From a virus: a DNA stretch of 51,993 nucleotides. The position numbers and the translations under genes are program-made. Of this stretch, positions 22,351-30,599 are shown piece by piece. How positions within the stretch are numbered: the stretch's first letter is position 1; each line of letters begins with the position of its first letter. A model generated the notes under the pieces. That model worked only from the letters and a program-made list of their open reading frames with translations. It had not been told where the DNA came from and ran no database searches. The stretch lies in the IMG/VR virus record IMGVR_UViG_3300024265_000007, positions 1 through 51,993 of that record. The stretch is one strand, 5' to 3'.

Positions 22351-22659
22351 ATGAATTCTGAAGAGCAAAAGAAAATGGAAAAACTAAAATGTGATGTTGT
22401 AGCAATCGACCAAGAGCATGGGATACCTTTTGGTTATTGGGGTCGAATTGACTTTAAGACGGTAAGGGTTGAGCAATTTTATAACAATCTTAGAGTAAAT
22501 GTCATTTTCTGGCAGAAAATAAAAGAAGGGGATGATCTTTATTGCGTGGACATGACAGGCGAGAAGGAAATGGGCGGGCTATCTGTCGTTGTTCCACCTG
22601 ATTACGATCTTGAATGGTTACGTGAGGAGTTTGCAAGGGCTTGTATTAATAGAAGATAG
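22351..22659 (+). CDS. Hypothetical protein (102 aa), last gene of the rightward block
   Basis: Starts at ATG 22351 after GTG. MNSEEQKKMEKLKCDVVAI..., then alternating strands (RVEQFYNNLRVNVIFW) and a final helix LEWLREEFARACINRR. No family recognised. The tRNA cluster begins 17 nt downstream. Confidence 0.55.
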   Translation: MNSEEQKKMEKLKCDVVAIDQEHGIPFGYWGRIDFKTVRVEQFYNNLRVNVIFWQKIKEGDDLYCVDMTGEKEMGGLSVVVPPDYDLEWLREEFARACINRR

Positions 22660-22676
22660 TGGTAGAATGATTATAT

Positions 22677-22750
22677 TACGGGATGGAACAGGTGGTCAGT
22701 TCGTCGGTCTCATAATCCGAAGGTCGTAGGTTCGAATCCTACTCCCGTGA
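22677..22750 (+). tRNA. tRNA-Met (CAT)
   Basis: A full cloverleaf: acceptor TACGGGA/TCCCGTG, D arm GAAC-loop-GTTC, anticodon loop CTCATAA with CAT, 5-nt variable loop, and T arm GTAGG-TTCGAAT-CCTAC, then discriminator A. The last pair of the anticodon stem is T-T, a small flaw. No CCA is encoded. Whether it is an elongator, initiator or lysidine-modified Ile tRNA cannot be decided here. Confidence 0.75.
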
Positions 22751-22752
22751 CA

Positions 22753-22846
22753 TGGAGAGCAGCACGCCGATAGGTTCAATCCCTATGATACAGTCTGGCG
22801 ATGAGTGACGGGACTTGGTGTGTAGGTTCAATTCCTACCCTCTCCA
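22753..22846 (+). ncRNA. tRNA-like element with two T-arm-like hairpins
   Basis: Ends pair perfectly over 7 bp (TGGAGAG with CTCTCCA) like an acceptor stem. GTAGG-TTCAATT-CCTAC at 22822-22838 is a good T arm. But where the D arm should be there is a second T-arm-like hairpin, ATAGG-TTCAATC-CCTAT (22770-22786), and I find no convincing anticodon stem. It is either a degenerate tRNA or a tRNA mimic. Confidence 0.4.
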
Positions 22847-22902
22847 CAAAGAGGACTGATTGACCGGATAGATAACAAGTGACTGGCGCAGGACTCTTTC
22901 CT

Positions 22903-23010
22903 GGGGACGTAGTTTAATCGGTAAAACAACCCGTGGCAGAAGTTGGGCGAGTGTACAGTAACCCAGTCGGAAACACAGGAAGATGGTTGTTCGCAGCAAC
23001 CCGATCTCCA
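22903..23010 (+). ncRNA. tRNA-like element, 108 nt, with D and T arms but unclear anticodon arm
   Basis: It opens GGGGACGTAGTTTAATCGGTAAAAC, a normal acceptor strand and D arm (GTTT-AATCGGTA-AAAC). It closes with a T arm GGTTG-TTCGCAG-CAACC (22985-23001) and CGATCTCCA. The acceptor pairs imperfectly, and about 57 nt lie between D and T arms where about 28 are normal. Possibly a tRNA with an insertion, or a decayed one. Confidence 0.4.
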
Positions 23011-23051
23011 CATGCCCTTTAGAGAGGACGCTCTCACATAGATGAAAAAGG

Positions 23052-23090
23052 AAACACCCCGTTCGGCAGATCACCGGGCGGGGTGTTTTT
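23052..23090. terminator. Strong bidirectional terminator between the converging blocks
   Basis: AAACACCCCG (23052-23061) pairs perfectly with CGGGGTGTTT (23079-23088), ending TTTTT on the plus strand. On the minus strand the same stem is followed by TTTCCTTTTTC. It separates the rightward tRNA end from the leftward late operon end. Confidence 0.9.
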
Positions 23091-23127
23091 GTTTCTAAGC
23101 CGACTCCCCTGCTCACGCAACACAATA

Positions 23128-23169
23128 CCCCTGATTAGCGCCAAAATCTCTACAATCGGCGCACAGGGG
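23128..23169 (-). terminator. Hairpin after the last late gene
   Basis: Two stacked stems (CCCCTG/CAGGGG and GCGCC/GGCGC) lie about 37 nt past the stop of the holin-like gene on the minus strand. There is no clean T run, so it is probably an mRNA-end stabiliser or weak terminator before the strong one at 23052. Confidence 0.4.
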
Positions 23170-23205
23170 CAGCAACTATACTTTATGTTATCGAACTACT
23201 GAGGG

Positions 23206-23646
23206 CTAAACCACTTCTGTCTCGTTCGGAGCAAGTCGTACCAACGAAAAGCGCATAACGCTCTCGACTGCATCTACCAGGAAATGCGTGCCCTTGCTAC
23301 CTAACCCAATGGCCGCGCCAGTGGTGACTATGTTGAAAATTTCCTGAATGGTTGTTTCTGCTGTTTGCCCGAAGACATCGAAAAATGACATATCAACACC
23401 AACGCCCCAGACATATAGAATGCCCATTACAACTGAAGCAACCCGGAATGTGCTATGTAGCCGTTTGGTATAGAGTTCGTCTTGCGCCTCTATCGCATCA
23501 TCTCCAACTGGCTCTTTTGCGAACTTTTGCCGATAGCGTTGCAACGCGGTTTTCATCGCGGGCTTGAGAATTGCTTCCATCAAGATATAAAACATCCCCG
23601 CAAATGCTGCTAATGCTGTGAGTGCTTCCTGGTTAATTTCGATCAT
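23206..23646 (-). CDS. Holin-like membrane protein (146 aa)
   Basis: Three hydrophobic segments: about 9-30 (ALAAFAGMFYILMEAIL), 69-84 (ASVVMGILYVWGVGV) and 104-118 (IFNIVTTGAAIGLGS), with a charged region between the first two. Last gene of the late operon behind the tail genes, where holins usually lie. The lysis role is inferred from topology and position only. No endolysin is next to it. Confidence 0.5.
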   Translation of the reverse strand: MIEINQEALTALAAFAGMFYILMEAILKPAMKTALQRYRQKFAKEPVGDDAIEAQDELYTKRLHSTFRVASVVMGILYVWGVGVDMSFFDVFGQTAETTIQEIFNIVTTGAAIGLGSKGTHFLVDAVESVMRFSLVRLAPNETEVV

Positions 23647-23676
23647 TTTTGTTTCCTTTTCTGGCGGGATGACCGC

Positions 23677-23973
23677 CTATCCATCATTAATACCTTTGAT
23701 TGTTTCGACAATTGAAGCTAAAAATAAAAGGCGGTTTACAGGGTCTTGCATTACATTTTGAGCAGCCTGTATTGCCTCCGCACTGGTATCACGTGGGTCA
23801 AACTTTTTGAATGTTTCGCAGCGATGGTGCATACCAGCGTCCTGCCCCGGCAATGACCAATATAATGCTAATGCTGGCATGGTTTCTGTTTCTTCATCTC
23901 CCGATACATCCTCCGCATGGGGAAGAACCCATAGACGATAGGCTAATTTTTGATCTGGGATTTCCATGCTCAT
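23677..23973 (-). CDS. Hypothetical late protein (98 aa)
   Basis: GAGGAG precedes the ATG at 23973, overlapping the previous stop. MSMEIPDQKLAYRLWVLPHAED, an acidic patch and a helical C-terminus (EAIQAAQNVMQ). Located between a membrane-anchored coiled-coil protein and the holin-like gene, so possibly tail-end or lysis associated. Function unknown. Confidence 0.5.
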   Translation of the reverse strand: MSMEIPDQKLAYRLWVLPHAEDVSGDEETETMPALALYWSLPGQDAGMHHRCETFKKFDPRDTSAEAIQAAQNVMQDPVNRLLFLASIVETIKGINDG

Positions 23974-24626
23974 GATTTTGACTCCTCTTTGTCGTCCCTG
24001 GTATCGGGCACGATTAAATCCGGCTTATCCGGTTTCGGTATTGGGTGTAATACTGTTGGCGTTTCCTGCGTGCTACGGATTGCATCTTGCAGACATTGTT
24101 TCACAATGGGTTCAAAACTATCAGTGACCGCTTTCACTATTTCGAGTTTAGATTGCTCTGATATTTCCAATGTTCTGCCTTCGCTTGCTTGCATTTTAGC
24201 GATCATTTCACGAATAGCTTTTTCCAAATTGTCAACTGTGATTTGCATGGTATTTACACTTCCATCCAACTTATCAATACTGGCGATACCTGTTTCAATG
24301 GTTTCATTTTTTTGTGCAAGCCCCTGCTCTTGGACTTCTATCAATTTTCCTAGTAGCGTCTTTATATCGATTACGTCTTCAGAATTACGTTGTGCAGCCA
24401 CTCTATTCAAGTCATTCTGGGTAATCAATTTGTCTTGCTGGTTTGATTCCTGTCCCATTTGTTTCAGCATTTTACCGGTTTGGCGTTGCATCATGAACAT
24501 CAAACCCATCATGCCAAAAATTACGATTGAAAAAATGACCATCGCAAACACGGCAACGCCCTGGTCTATTATGAAGCTATTGGAAGCATCTAATACATCC
24601 GGTATATCTTGAAATGCTAAATTCAT
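23970..24626 (-). CDS. Membrane-anchored coiled-coil protein (218 aa)
   Basis: An N-terminal membrane span (about 23-46: GVAVFAMVIFSIVIFGMMGLMFMM) is followed by about 130 residues of heptad-rich helix (LITQNDLNRVAA ... ASIDKLDGSVNTMQITVDNLEKAIREMIAKMQ) and a Pro-rich end (HPIPKPDKPD). The architecture fits a lysis accessory or a tail-associated membrane protein. GGAG precedes the ATG. The opposite strand also has a long open frame, which is only its shadow. Confidence 0.55.
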   Translation of the reverse strand: MNLAFQDIPDVLDASNSFIIDQGVAVFAMVIFSIVIFGMMGLMFMMQRQTGKMLKQMGQESNQQDKLITQNDLNRVAAQRNSEDVIDIKTLLGKLIEVQEQGLAQKNETIETGIASIDKLDGSVNTMQITVDNLEKAIREMIAKMQASEGRTLEISEQSKLEIVKAVTDSFEPIVKQCLQDAIRSTQETPTVLHPIPKPDKPDLIVPDTRDDKEESKS

Positions 24627-24669
24627 ATTATCTCCGCGCCCTCTGCGCTGCGAATATTATATCACACAA

Positions 24670-25227
24670 TTAATCCGCGTCGATCAAAAGCCCTTGAGCC
24701 ACTAAACGGTCTTCGAGGTTTTTGATCCTGACAGCGTTGTTTACAATCACAGATAATACGGTCAGTCCTTCATCTAATGTGGTAAATCCAAAACCGGGGT
24801 TTGTTAAGTCAGCAATCACATAATCAGGCGATCCAGGAGCACTGTGAGTAAGTGCTGTTAGTTCGTCTGTGATTTCCGCGCCCGGTGTGAATACCTTTAG
24901 ATTGCGCCAGTTCGTGCCGTCGTAGAACAATAACAACCATTGCCCGGCAGTCAATGTCAAGTCAATCCCGGCCACCAATTCGATATTACCGGTGCTGTGT
25001 TTCACCGTGATTGTGTCGCCAGTGTCGGCAGTAATCATCAACAATGGGCGATAAGTGTTCCCGGCGACTATTGTGTCAATATACCCGTCGGTGATTGTAT
25101 CCAGATCGTCCGTCGTTCCTGTTTGCGCGGCAACAATATGCAACCCTTGCACGGCAGTGATTACGCCAGATGCAATGGTCAATATTGTTGCGGCTTTTTG
25201 TTGTATCGTAGTTGTGTTTAGTGGCAT
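24670..25227 (-). CDS. Tail-fibre-type structural protein (185 aa)
   Basis: Thr-rich beta repeats (TDGYIDTIVAGNTYRPLLMITADTGDTITV, read in parts) and LLLFYDGTNWRNLKVF, a motif often seen in fibre or baseplate-decoration domains. The C-terminus (LTVLSVIVNNAVRIKNLEDRLVAQG) is a short coiled coil that could trimerise. TAATG overlap with the 505-aa fibre gene upstream, so it may form part of the same fibre. Confidence 0.6.
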   Translation of the reverse strand: MPLNTTTIQQKAATILTIASGVITAVQGLHIVAAQTGTTDDLDTITDGYIDTIVAGNTYRPLLMITADTGDTITVKHSTGNIELVAGIDLTLTAGQWLLLFYDGTNWRNLKVFTPGAEITDELTALTHSAPGSPDYVIADLTNPGFGFTTLDEGLTVLSVIVNNAVRIKNLEDRLVAQGLLIDAD

Positions 25228-26744
25228 TATTTTGTATTCTCCGTTCTGCTTCCGCCGGTATTTCTTTTAACATGGAAATCGAGTGCTGCAAGATAAATGT
25301 CATCCCCGTAAGTATCTCCCCCTATTGTACCTTCACGTTCTAAAGAACACAAGAGAATGCTACTAATCGTCTTACCAGTTCCAGTTATTGGCTCTGCAAT
25401 TTCTGCCATCTGATTCAAGTCTGCTACTTCTGGAGCGGCAATAGTTGGGCTGACTGTTGTTTCACCGGGGAACGCCTCTCCAATATTGGCCCACGAGTGC
25501 GTAAAGTTCCAGACACTATCCCCAGCAGTACCGTCAGGGTGAATAATATGAATGTGGAATTCAATATCGCTGCCTTCCTCGTAGCTATGCGGAAGTTGGG
25601 CAGTAAAATAAATGAGGTTGTCTTGAGTGTCTGAAAACGCTAAAACTTGCGACCCTTTGTAGTTTGTCCATGTCGGGGCATTGGCTGCCGGTAATCTGAC
25701 AGAAGACAAGTTAACCTGCAAATCATCCCAAAAAGTAGCATTACCCTTTGCGACTAGTGTTCCGTCAGCTTCAAACTCGGAGTAATCTCCACCAGCAATG
25801 TCTCCAAACTTTCCGGTTGCGCCTTGTATCTCGATTGTTCCCGGTGCATCGTAACCATCGTCTACTGTGAGAGTGCCATCTACTGTCAAAGTGCCTTCTA
25901 CGGTCAATGAATGTGTGAATATTGAATGTGTCGATCTGATATAAATGGCTTTATCACTGGTAATCGGTGTCGGAAACCCATAAATGCGCGGGGTCGGAAA
26001 CCATGTTCGCAAATCTTCAATGACATCAGATGGTTTTATCTCAGTTGCTCCGTTGGCCAGAAGAATAGCTACAAGGGGTTTGAATTCGTTGTGTGTTAGT
26101 TGGGCAAAGCATTCGTCGTAATCGGTTGAATCAAGAGCGGAGGTCATCAACTGTGTCGTACTGGTCGTGACCAAATATGTGTTATTGAGAAAATCAAAGA
26201 ACACGATTGCAAGTCGATGACTATCAGCAACCGGAATCAGACTCAATAGGTCTGGCTGCTGATTCGGCTTCGTGTTGCTGAAAGTTGACCAATCGCCAGC
26301 ATCATCAACATGGAATGGGTTTTCGCGGATTGTGACTTGCGCTGTTTCGTTTCCAACTGGCCGAGAAATTAACCTGACCAAGTTTTTGGAATCCCACCAC
26401 ATTGATATTGCATCGGACGCATTCAAGTTTCTGCTGTCAAGTGCGACTGTCTCGTCTGTTGTGTAACCGGGGTCAATTCTGGTAATGGTTTCGACATCAT
26501 CAAACGGGTCAATTCTGACAAGAATCTCGACACCTTCCCGTCCGGGGAAATCACCCTGACCGGCATATCTGATCGGTCTGGCAGACGTATATTTGATTAA
26601 GCCGTCAGCATTTACTCCAATAGGAAACCGCACCCAATAATGCGAATTACCAGCGTAGGGGTTGCCAGACCCATTACCCAATACGCCTGGGCGTTCATCA
26701 TATTGTTTGACAGATTGTCGAGCGGTAGTTATTGTCTTCAGCAT
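25227..26744 (-). CDS. Tail fibre / receptor-binding candidate (505 aa)
   Basis: A beta-rich protein with a short run of repeats (THSLTVEGTLTVDGTLTVDDGYDAPG, near 275-300 in parts) as in fibre shafts, and a C-terminal domain with HIHIIHPDGTAG and EFHIHI that is common in phage fibre or spike modules. It lies downstream of the tape measure and large tail protein, where host-recognition genes normally are. Confidence 0.6.
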   Translation of the reverse strand: MLKTITTARQSVKQYDERPGVLGNGSGNPYAGNSHYWVRFPIGVNADGLIKYTSARPIRYAGQGDFPGREGVEILVRIDPFDDVETITRIDPGYTTDETVALDSRNLNASDAISMWWDSKNLVRLISRPVGNETAQVTIRENPFHVDDAGDWSTFSNTKPNQQPDLLSLIPVADSHRLAIVFFDFLNNTYLVTTSTTQLMTSALDSTDYDECFAQLTHNEFKPLVAILLANGATEIKPSDVIEDLRTWFPTPRIYGFPTPITSDKAIYIRSTHSIFTHSLTVEGTLTVDGTLTVDDGYDAPGTIEIQGATGKFGDIAGGDYSEFEADGTLVAKGNATFWDDLQVNLSSVRLPAANAPTWTNYKGSQVLAFSDTQDNLIYFTAQLPHSYEEGSDIEFHIHIIHPDGTAGDSVWNFTHSWANIGEAFPGETTVSPTIAAPEVADLNQMAEIAEPITGTGKTISSILLCSLEREGTIGGDTYGDDIYLAALDFHVKRNTGGSRTENTK

Positions 26745-26753
26745 GATGCACCT

Positions 26754-29700
26754 TTATATTTGCGTTAATGCCATGTTCGGACCGCAGACTGAGACAACCA
26801 GATTCACGTTGTCGATGTCAAGCGGCGAAACCGACTGGTTATACTTAAATGTTATAGGAAAACCGTCTCCGGTGAAAGCGAAGACATATTTGTGATTTGA
26901 TGAATAGATCGGAATATTGCCGGGCTTCGCGCCATTGACGACTAATCCGAATATCCCGGCATACAAAACGGCGGTATTTTCGTCATCATAATCCTGATAA
27001 AAAGCATCACCACGTTTTGAATCTTGAGTGCGGAGCGTAATATTGAATGTGGTTATTCTGGCATCCCCGACAGCCCTATCCATAGAGGCGTGCAGATAAA
27101 TTTTAGATACCACTAAATCCACAGGATAGTTCACTCCCTCATTCGCAATGCCCGTGCCTGATCCTGCACTATTTGTGTAGTTACCTGACGGATAAGTAGA
27201 GCCGCCAATGAGTAAGCTATCAAAATAATATCTACAGTGTTTATCACTTCCCGTAACAAAGCTCCCCGACCTATCGCCATGTACTAGCACTTTTATTTGT
27301 TTGATAAAAGCACCGGGGTGCAAGGTCGCAAAATCGTATTCGATATTATTTATGCGCCATGTATTTAAGACAGAATTGTAATAATCACCACCACTATTAT
27401 AAACGCCCGCACCGACTTTTGCTGTGTCTGGCAACCCTAAACTCTGCGAAGTTGGAAGGCTATTCCCTTGCCCGTTGCCGTTCAACATTTCAAGAAGAAA
27501 ATCTGTCTCACCAATCACACCGTCACCCTGTACGGTTATGGTGTAAGTCTCTCCATTGACCGTATTGTTTGCGGTTTCTACCGTGACTGAAGAGCGCATA
27601 TTGACATTTAGAGTATCGCAGCCTGACTGGTTGTCGCTCTGCACACCTGGCCCTTGCTGATCGGCCCCAAGTCCCGGAAGATAATCATCGCCGAAATTAG
27701 CATAATTAGCGGACATATCATTAAGTGCTAATCCGGCCCCAACCGGTGGAAGGTCTGGCCAGAACAGATCAGCCACATCTACAATCTCGGTGACAACAAT
27801 CCCGTAATTGCCGCCGGATGTTACCAGTTCAAATGTTCCACTGACAGCATAAGCGCCCAACGCGGCATCATGAGAATATGACATATCAACACAAATCCAT
27901 TTGTCGGATGTTGTGAACGCTCTCCCGGCGGTGTTATCATTGGCTGCGATTGTAAATGTATAAAGTTGATGATAAGTAGGCACAATCCAATAGTAGCCTG
28001 TAGGCAATGTGACGGTTATTCGTGGTTTCGGATTGATAAATTCAAGATGACTTGCGACTCTGTTTCCAGCTTCAACTCTGGCCTGGGCATCAGTCAAGTC
28101 AGATTTCATCAATTGCCCGTTAAGTATAGACTGCTCCCAACCGGGCCCAAATATCTTGGCTGGCGCTCGGCCTTTATATTTGAATGTGCGGTCAAGAGTG
28201 GTGTTGTAAGATGCTGCTCCGGCGATGGTAGAAGAAGTTGTCGGAATATATTCCATGTCGATGGTAATATCCAACACATCGCTTTCGCCAGAATCATCGA
28301 CAACGAAATCCATTATAGTGTCAAGCCCTCCAACACCGGCATAGCTGGCATGGCGCTCAGTAAAGCATTCTCCGGTTGGGGCAAAGATCATAAAAGAATT
28401 GATGTCGTCAATTATAGAATCGAGCCATTTTCTCAATGCCTGCGGTTGGACTGTATAGCTGGGCCATTCATAATCGTTAATGTCACTTGGCAAGGTGAAA
28501 CTACAGACATTCAAAAAGGTAGAATACCATTGCAGCATGTAGACAGCCATCCGCCCGATAGTCAGAGTTTTGATCTGCCCCCACTCATTGGACGTGGCCG
28601 AATTGATGACATATAAACCAGCGCCGCGCATACTGGATAGCTGTGCTGCGAATCCTTCGATTTTGATTACACTGTCCTTTATTTGTGAAAACTCAATGTC
28701 ACCTCTTGTGTTGTCCGTTTCTCGGATGATACGGCCAATCATGGAGATTCTTGTATTGAGTGGCGGATTGACACTGTTGACGGCGATTGTGGCCACATTA
28801 GAACTGGCACCGACATTCAAGTTTTCAGCCTCGAACACTCCGCGTTGCTGTTTTATCCAAAGAGTTCCGGCTGCATCCCCTCCGGCCCACGTGCCACTAT
28901 CAAGCACAACATCTATGACCAGGGCAGTCGCTCCGCTTGTGGCTCCGCTTATGGTGTCGTCATCAACAATTTCAGTAGTGCCGCCGGAAGTGTATGTGAG
29001 AGATCGCACACCGTCGTAATCATCAACAGAGAAAATAGTGCAACGAGTTCGGTCAAGAACTGAAGAAAATTCATCGACAAATCTGGCATCTGCAATACTG
29101 CCTTCTCCGGCTGAATTAGTGATGTTGACATTATTGGTATCCAATTTTATGACACTCGACGTGTCTTCGGCAAGGTCTACAGTGTAAACCTCAAAGGCGA
29201 AATATTGGATAACTCCATTGCTGTCCGTGGCCTGGAAATATACCCACCTATGCTCGTTCGTAACCGCTCCTGGAAACTGAATTGTCACGTCTTTGTCGGC
29301 GGCTGTTCCGACAGTTATTGTGCCGTCCCCTATATCGAGCCAATTATATGTGGAAATGGTTGCACTAAGCTCGAACGGGGTCACTGTCGGTGCGAAACTT
29401 ATTTCAATTGTTGCATCACCGGAGACATCAAGATAAACAGATTGAAGATTACTTATGACAGGCGGAAGGGTGCTGTAGCTTTTGTCCCAATCTATAAATT
29501 TCTGTCCGAGCGGTGTTCTGTTCTCTTGCTTTTCGTGAATGTCAAAATCGTGGATGACGGTGACGTAATCTGTAACTGCAAGATTGACACTGGTTTCGTC
29601 AATGAAAAATGTTGTCGTACTCGGCACAATCCTGATCCGGCCACGGTAAATTTGGGTGTCTCTGTATTCGGTAGTGGTGCTGATAATAACGGTCATCCCT

Positions 29701-29900
29701 TGCAGTACATCTGCTCTATTGCCCTGATCTGTGCCAGACCACACAAATTCTGCATATGGTATCGAACCATCAATAACGTCATTTGGCTGAGTCTGCCAGA
29801 CGACATCGTTTGGACATAATAGAGCATATTGAGCAACAGCAACGTCAAGTTGTCGCTGTTGCGTTTTTTGCTGTGTTGATAGGATGGCCGGTAAGCTCAT
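26754..29900 (-). CDS. Large minor tail protein (1048 aa)
   Basis: The longest protein of the genome. The sequence is beta-rich, with Ig-like or fibronectin-like stretches around residues 140-240 (VYLDVSGDATIEISFAPTVTP, YNWLDIGDGTITVGTAADKD in parts) and a C-terminal part rich in Asn/Gly. No catalytic motif is seen. Position after tape measure and distal tail genes suggests the central tail hub or tip protein with adhesion domains. No peptidoglycan hydrolase domain is recognised. Confidence 0.65.
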   Translation of the reverse strand: MSLPAILSTQQKTQQRQLDVAVAQYALLCPNDVVWQTQPNDVIDGSIPYAEFVWSGTDQGNRADVLQGMTVIISTTTEYRDTQIYRGRIRIVPSTTTFFIDETSVNLAVTDYVTVIHDFDIHEKQENRTPLGQKFIDWDKSYSTLPPVISNLQSVYLDVSGDATIEISFAPTVTPFELSATISTYNWLDIGDGTITVGTAADKDVTIQFPGAVTNEHRWVYFQATDSNGVIQYFAFEVYTVDLAEDTSSVIKLDTNNVNITNSAGEGSIADARFVDEFSSVLDRTRCTIFSVDDYDGVRSLTYTSGGTTEIVDDDTISGATSGATALVIDVVLDSGTWAGGDAAGTLWIKQQRGVFEAENLNVGASSNVATIAVNSVNPPLNTRISMIGRIIRETDNTRGDIEFSQIKDSVIKIEGFAAQLSSMRGAGLYVINSATSNEWGQIKTLTIGRMAVYMLQWYSTFLNVCSFTLPSDINDYEWPSYTVQPQALRKWLDSIIDDINSFMIFAPTGECFTERHASYAGVGGLDTIMDFVVDDSGESDVLDITIDMEYIPTTSSTIAGAASYNTTLDRTFKYKGRAPAKIFGPGWEQSILNGQLMKSDLTDAQARVEAGNRVASHLEFINPKPRITVTLPTGYYWIVPTYHQLYTFTIAANDNTAGRAFTTSDKWICVDMSYSHDAALGAYAVSGTFELVTSGGNYGIVVTEIVDVADLFWPDLPPVGAGLALNDMSANYANFGDDYLPGLGADQQGPGVQSDNQSGCDTLNVNMRSSVTVETANNTVNGETYTITVQGDGVIGETDFLLEMLNGNGQGNSLPTSQSLGLPDTAKVGAGVYNSGGDYYNSVLNTWRINNIEYDFATLHPGAFIKQIKVLVHGDRSGSFVTGSDKHCRYYFDSLLIGGSTYPSGNYTNSAGSGTGIANEGVNYPVDLVVSKIYLHASMDRAVGDARITTFNITLRTQDSKRGDAFYQDYDDENTAVLYAGIFGLVVNGAKPGNIPIYSSNHKYVFAFTGDGFPITFKYNQSVSPLDIDNVNLVVSVCGPNMALTQI

Positions 29901-30154
29901 TCTATGCCCACCTCAATACGCCTTTCAGCCTCACCAAGCCTTTCATCTACTGCGGCGGCAGCGTCTTTATTAACCTCAATAAAGTGGCTCATCGTAAGAG
30001 CCATCATTACTACAGCAATGGCAAGAATAATCGCGCAGCCTATATCCGATTTACGGCGACGACTGGTTTGACCTTTGGCTGAACCAATTATATTTTTGAT
30101 AATGATTGCCGATACTGCTATAATCAAAAAGCTGATTAGGATGTTTTCGTCCAT
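29897..30154 (-). CDS. Small two-span membrane protein inside the tail module (85 aa)
   Basis: ATG 30154 has TAGGAGG 8 nt upstream. Two hydrophobic spans (about 4-22 ILISFLIIAVSAIIIKNII and 38-55 GCAIILAIAVVMMALTM) flank a basic loop (GQTSRRRKSD), followed by an acidic helix. Holin-like in size, but placed between distal tail genes. It could be a second holin or act in DNA entry. Confidence 0.55.
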   Translation of the reverse strand: MDENILISFLIIAVSAIIIKNIIGSAKGQTSRRRKSDIGCAIILAIAVVMMALTMSHFIEVNKDAAAAVDERLGEAERRIEVGIE

Positions 30155-30167
30155 AGTTTTGTACCTC

Positions 30168-30599
30168 CTATATGGCTGAAAGCCTGGATAATGTCCATTC
30201 GACTCCCTTGAAGCCTGGGCCAGTAAAACCACCATCTTCACTCCCGCCAGCAAAGTTAACACGTTCCATTTCGGCTGGGTCTGGTAAAGATAAAATGGCG
30301 TTATAATTTGACCATGTAGCGGCATCAATTGGAATCTTGGCAGTGATAAATCCTTCAAAATTATCAACTAAATACCAATATTGAGAAACCAGCATATGCG
30401 ATATTAATTTCGTCGCTTGGAAACCAGACCGTCCGACAATACCATTGCCCCTGATTTCTCGCTTGCCGCGCCGTTGAAAATACAAGCCGGTAGGTTCAAG
30501 AAAGTTATTACTTCCGTCGGTCAAGGAAGTGATGAGCGCAAGCCCGCCAGCATTGTTATAGCCGCTAGATATTTGATAGTTCGTTACGACACATGCCAT
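30168..30599 (-). CDS. Distal tail-like minor structural protein (143 aa)
   Basis: Sits directly after the tape measure gene (TAATG overlap), the usual place of the distal tail protein. Beta-rich (SGYNNAGGLALITSL, TGLYFQRRGKREIRG), shorter than classic Dit proteins. Assignment rests on position. Confidence 0.5.
   Translation of the reverse strand: MACVVTNYQISSGYNNAGGLALITSLTDGSNNFLEPTGLYFQRRGKREIRGNGIVGRSGFQATKLISHMLVSQYWYLVDNFEGFITAKIPIDAATWSNYNAILSLPDPAEMERVNFAGGSEDGGFTGPGFKGVEWTLSRLSAI

Noticed and set aside
23950-24612. Long plus-strand open frame of 220 codons
   Set aside because: Complementary shadow of the membrane-anchored coiled-coil gene; no ribosome site, no promoter, Ser/Ile/Cys-rich product.
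27966-29819. Two plus-strand frames of more than 200 codons
   Set aside because: Antisense shadows of the 1048-aa tail protein; composition is non-protein-like and no start signals precede them.
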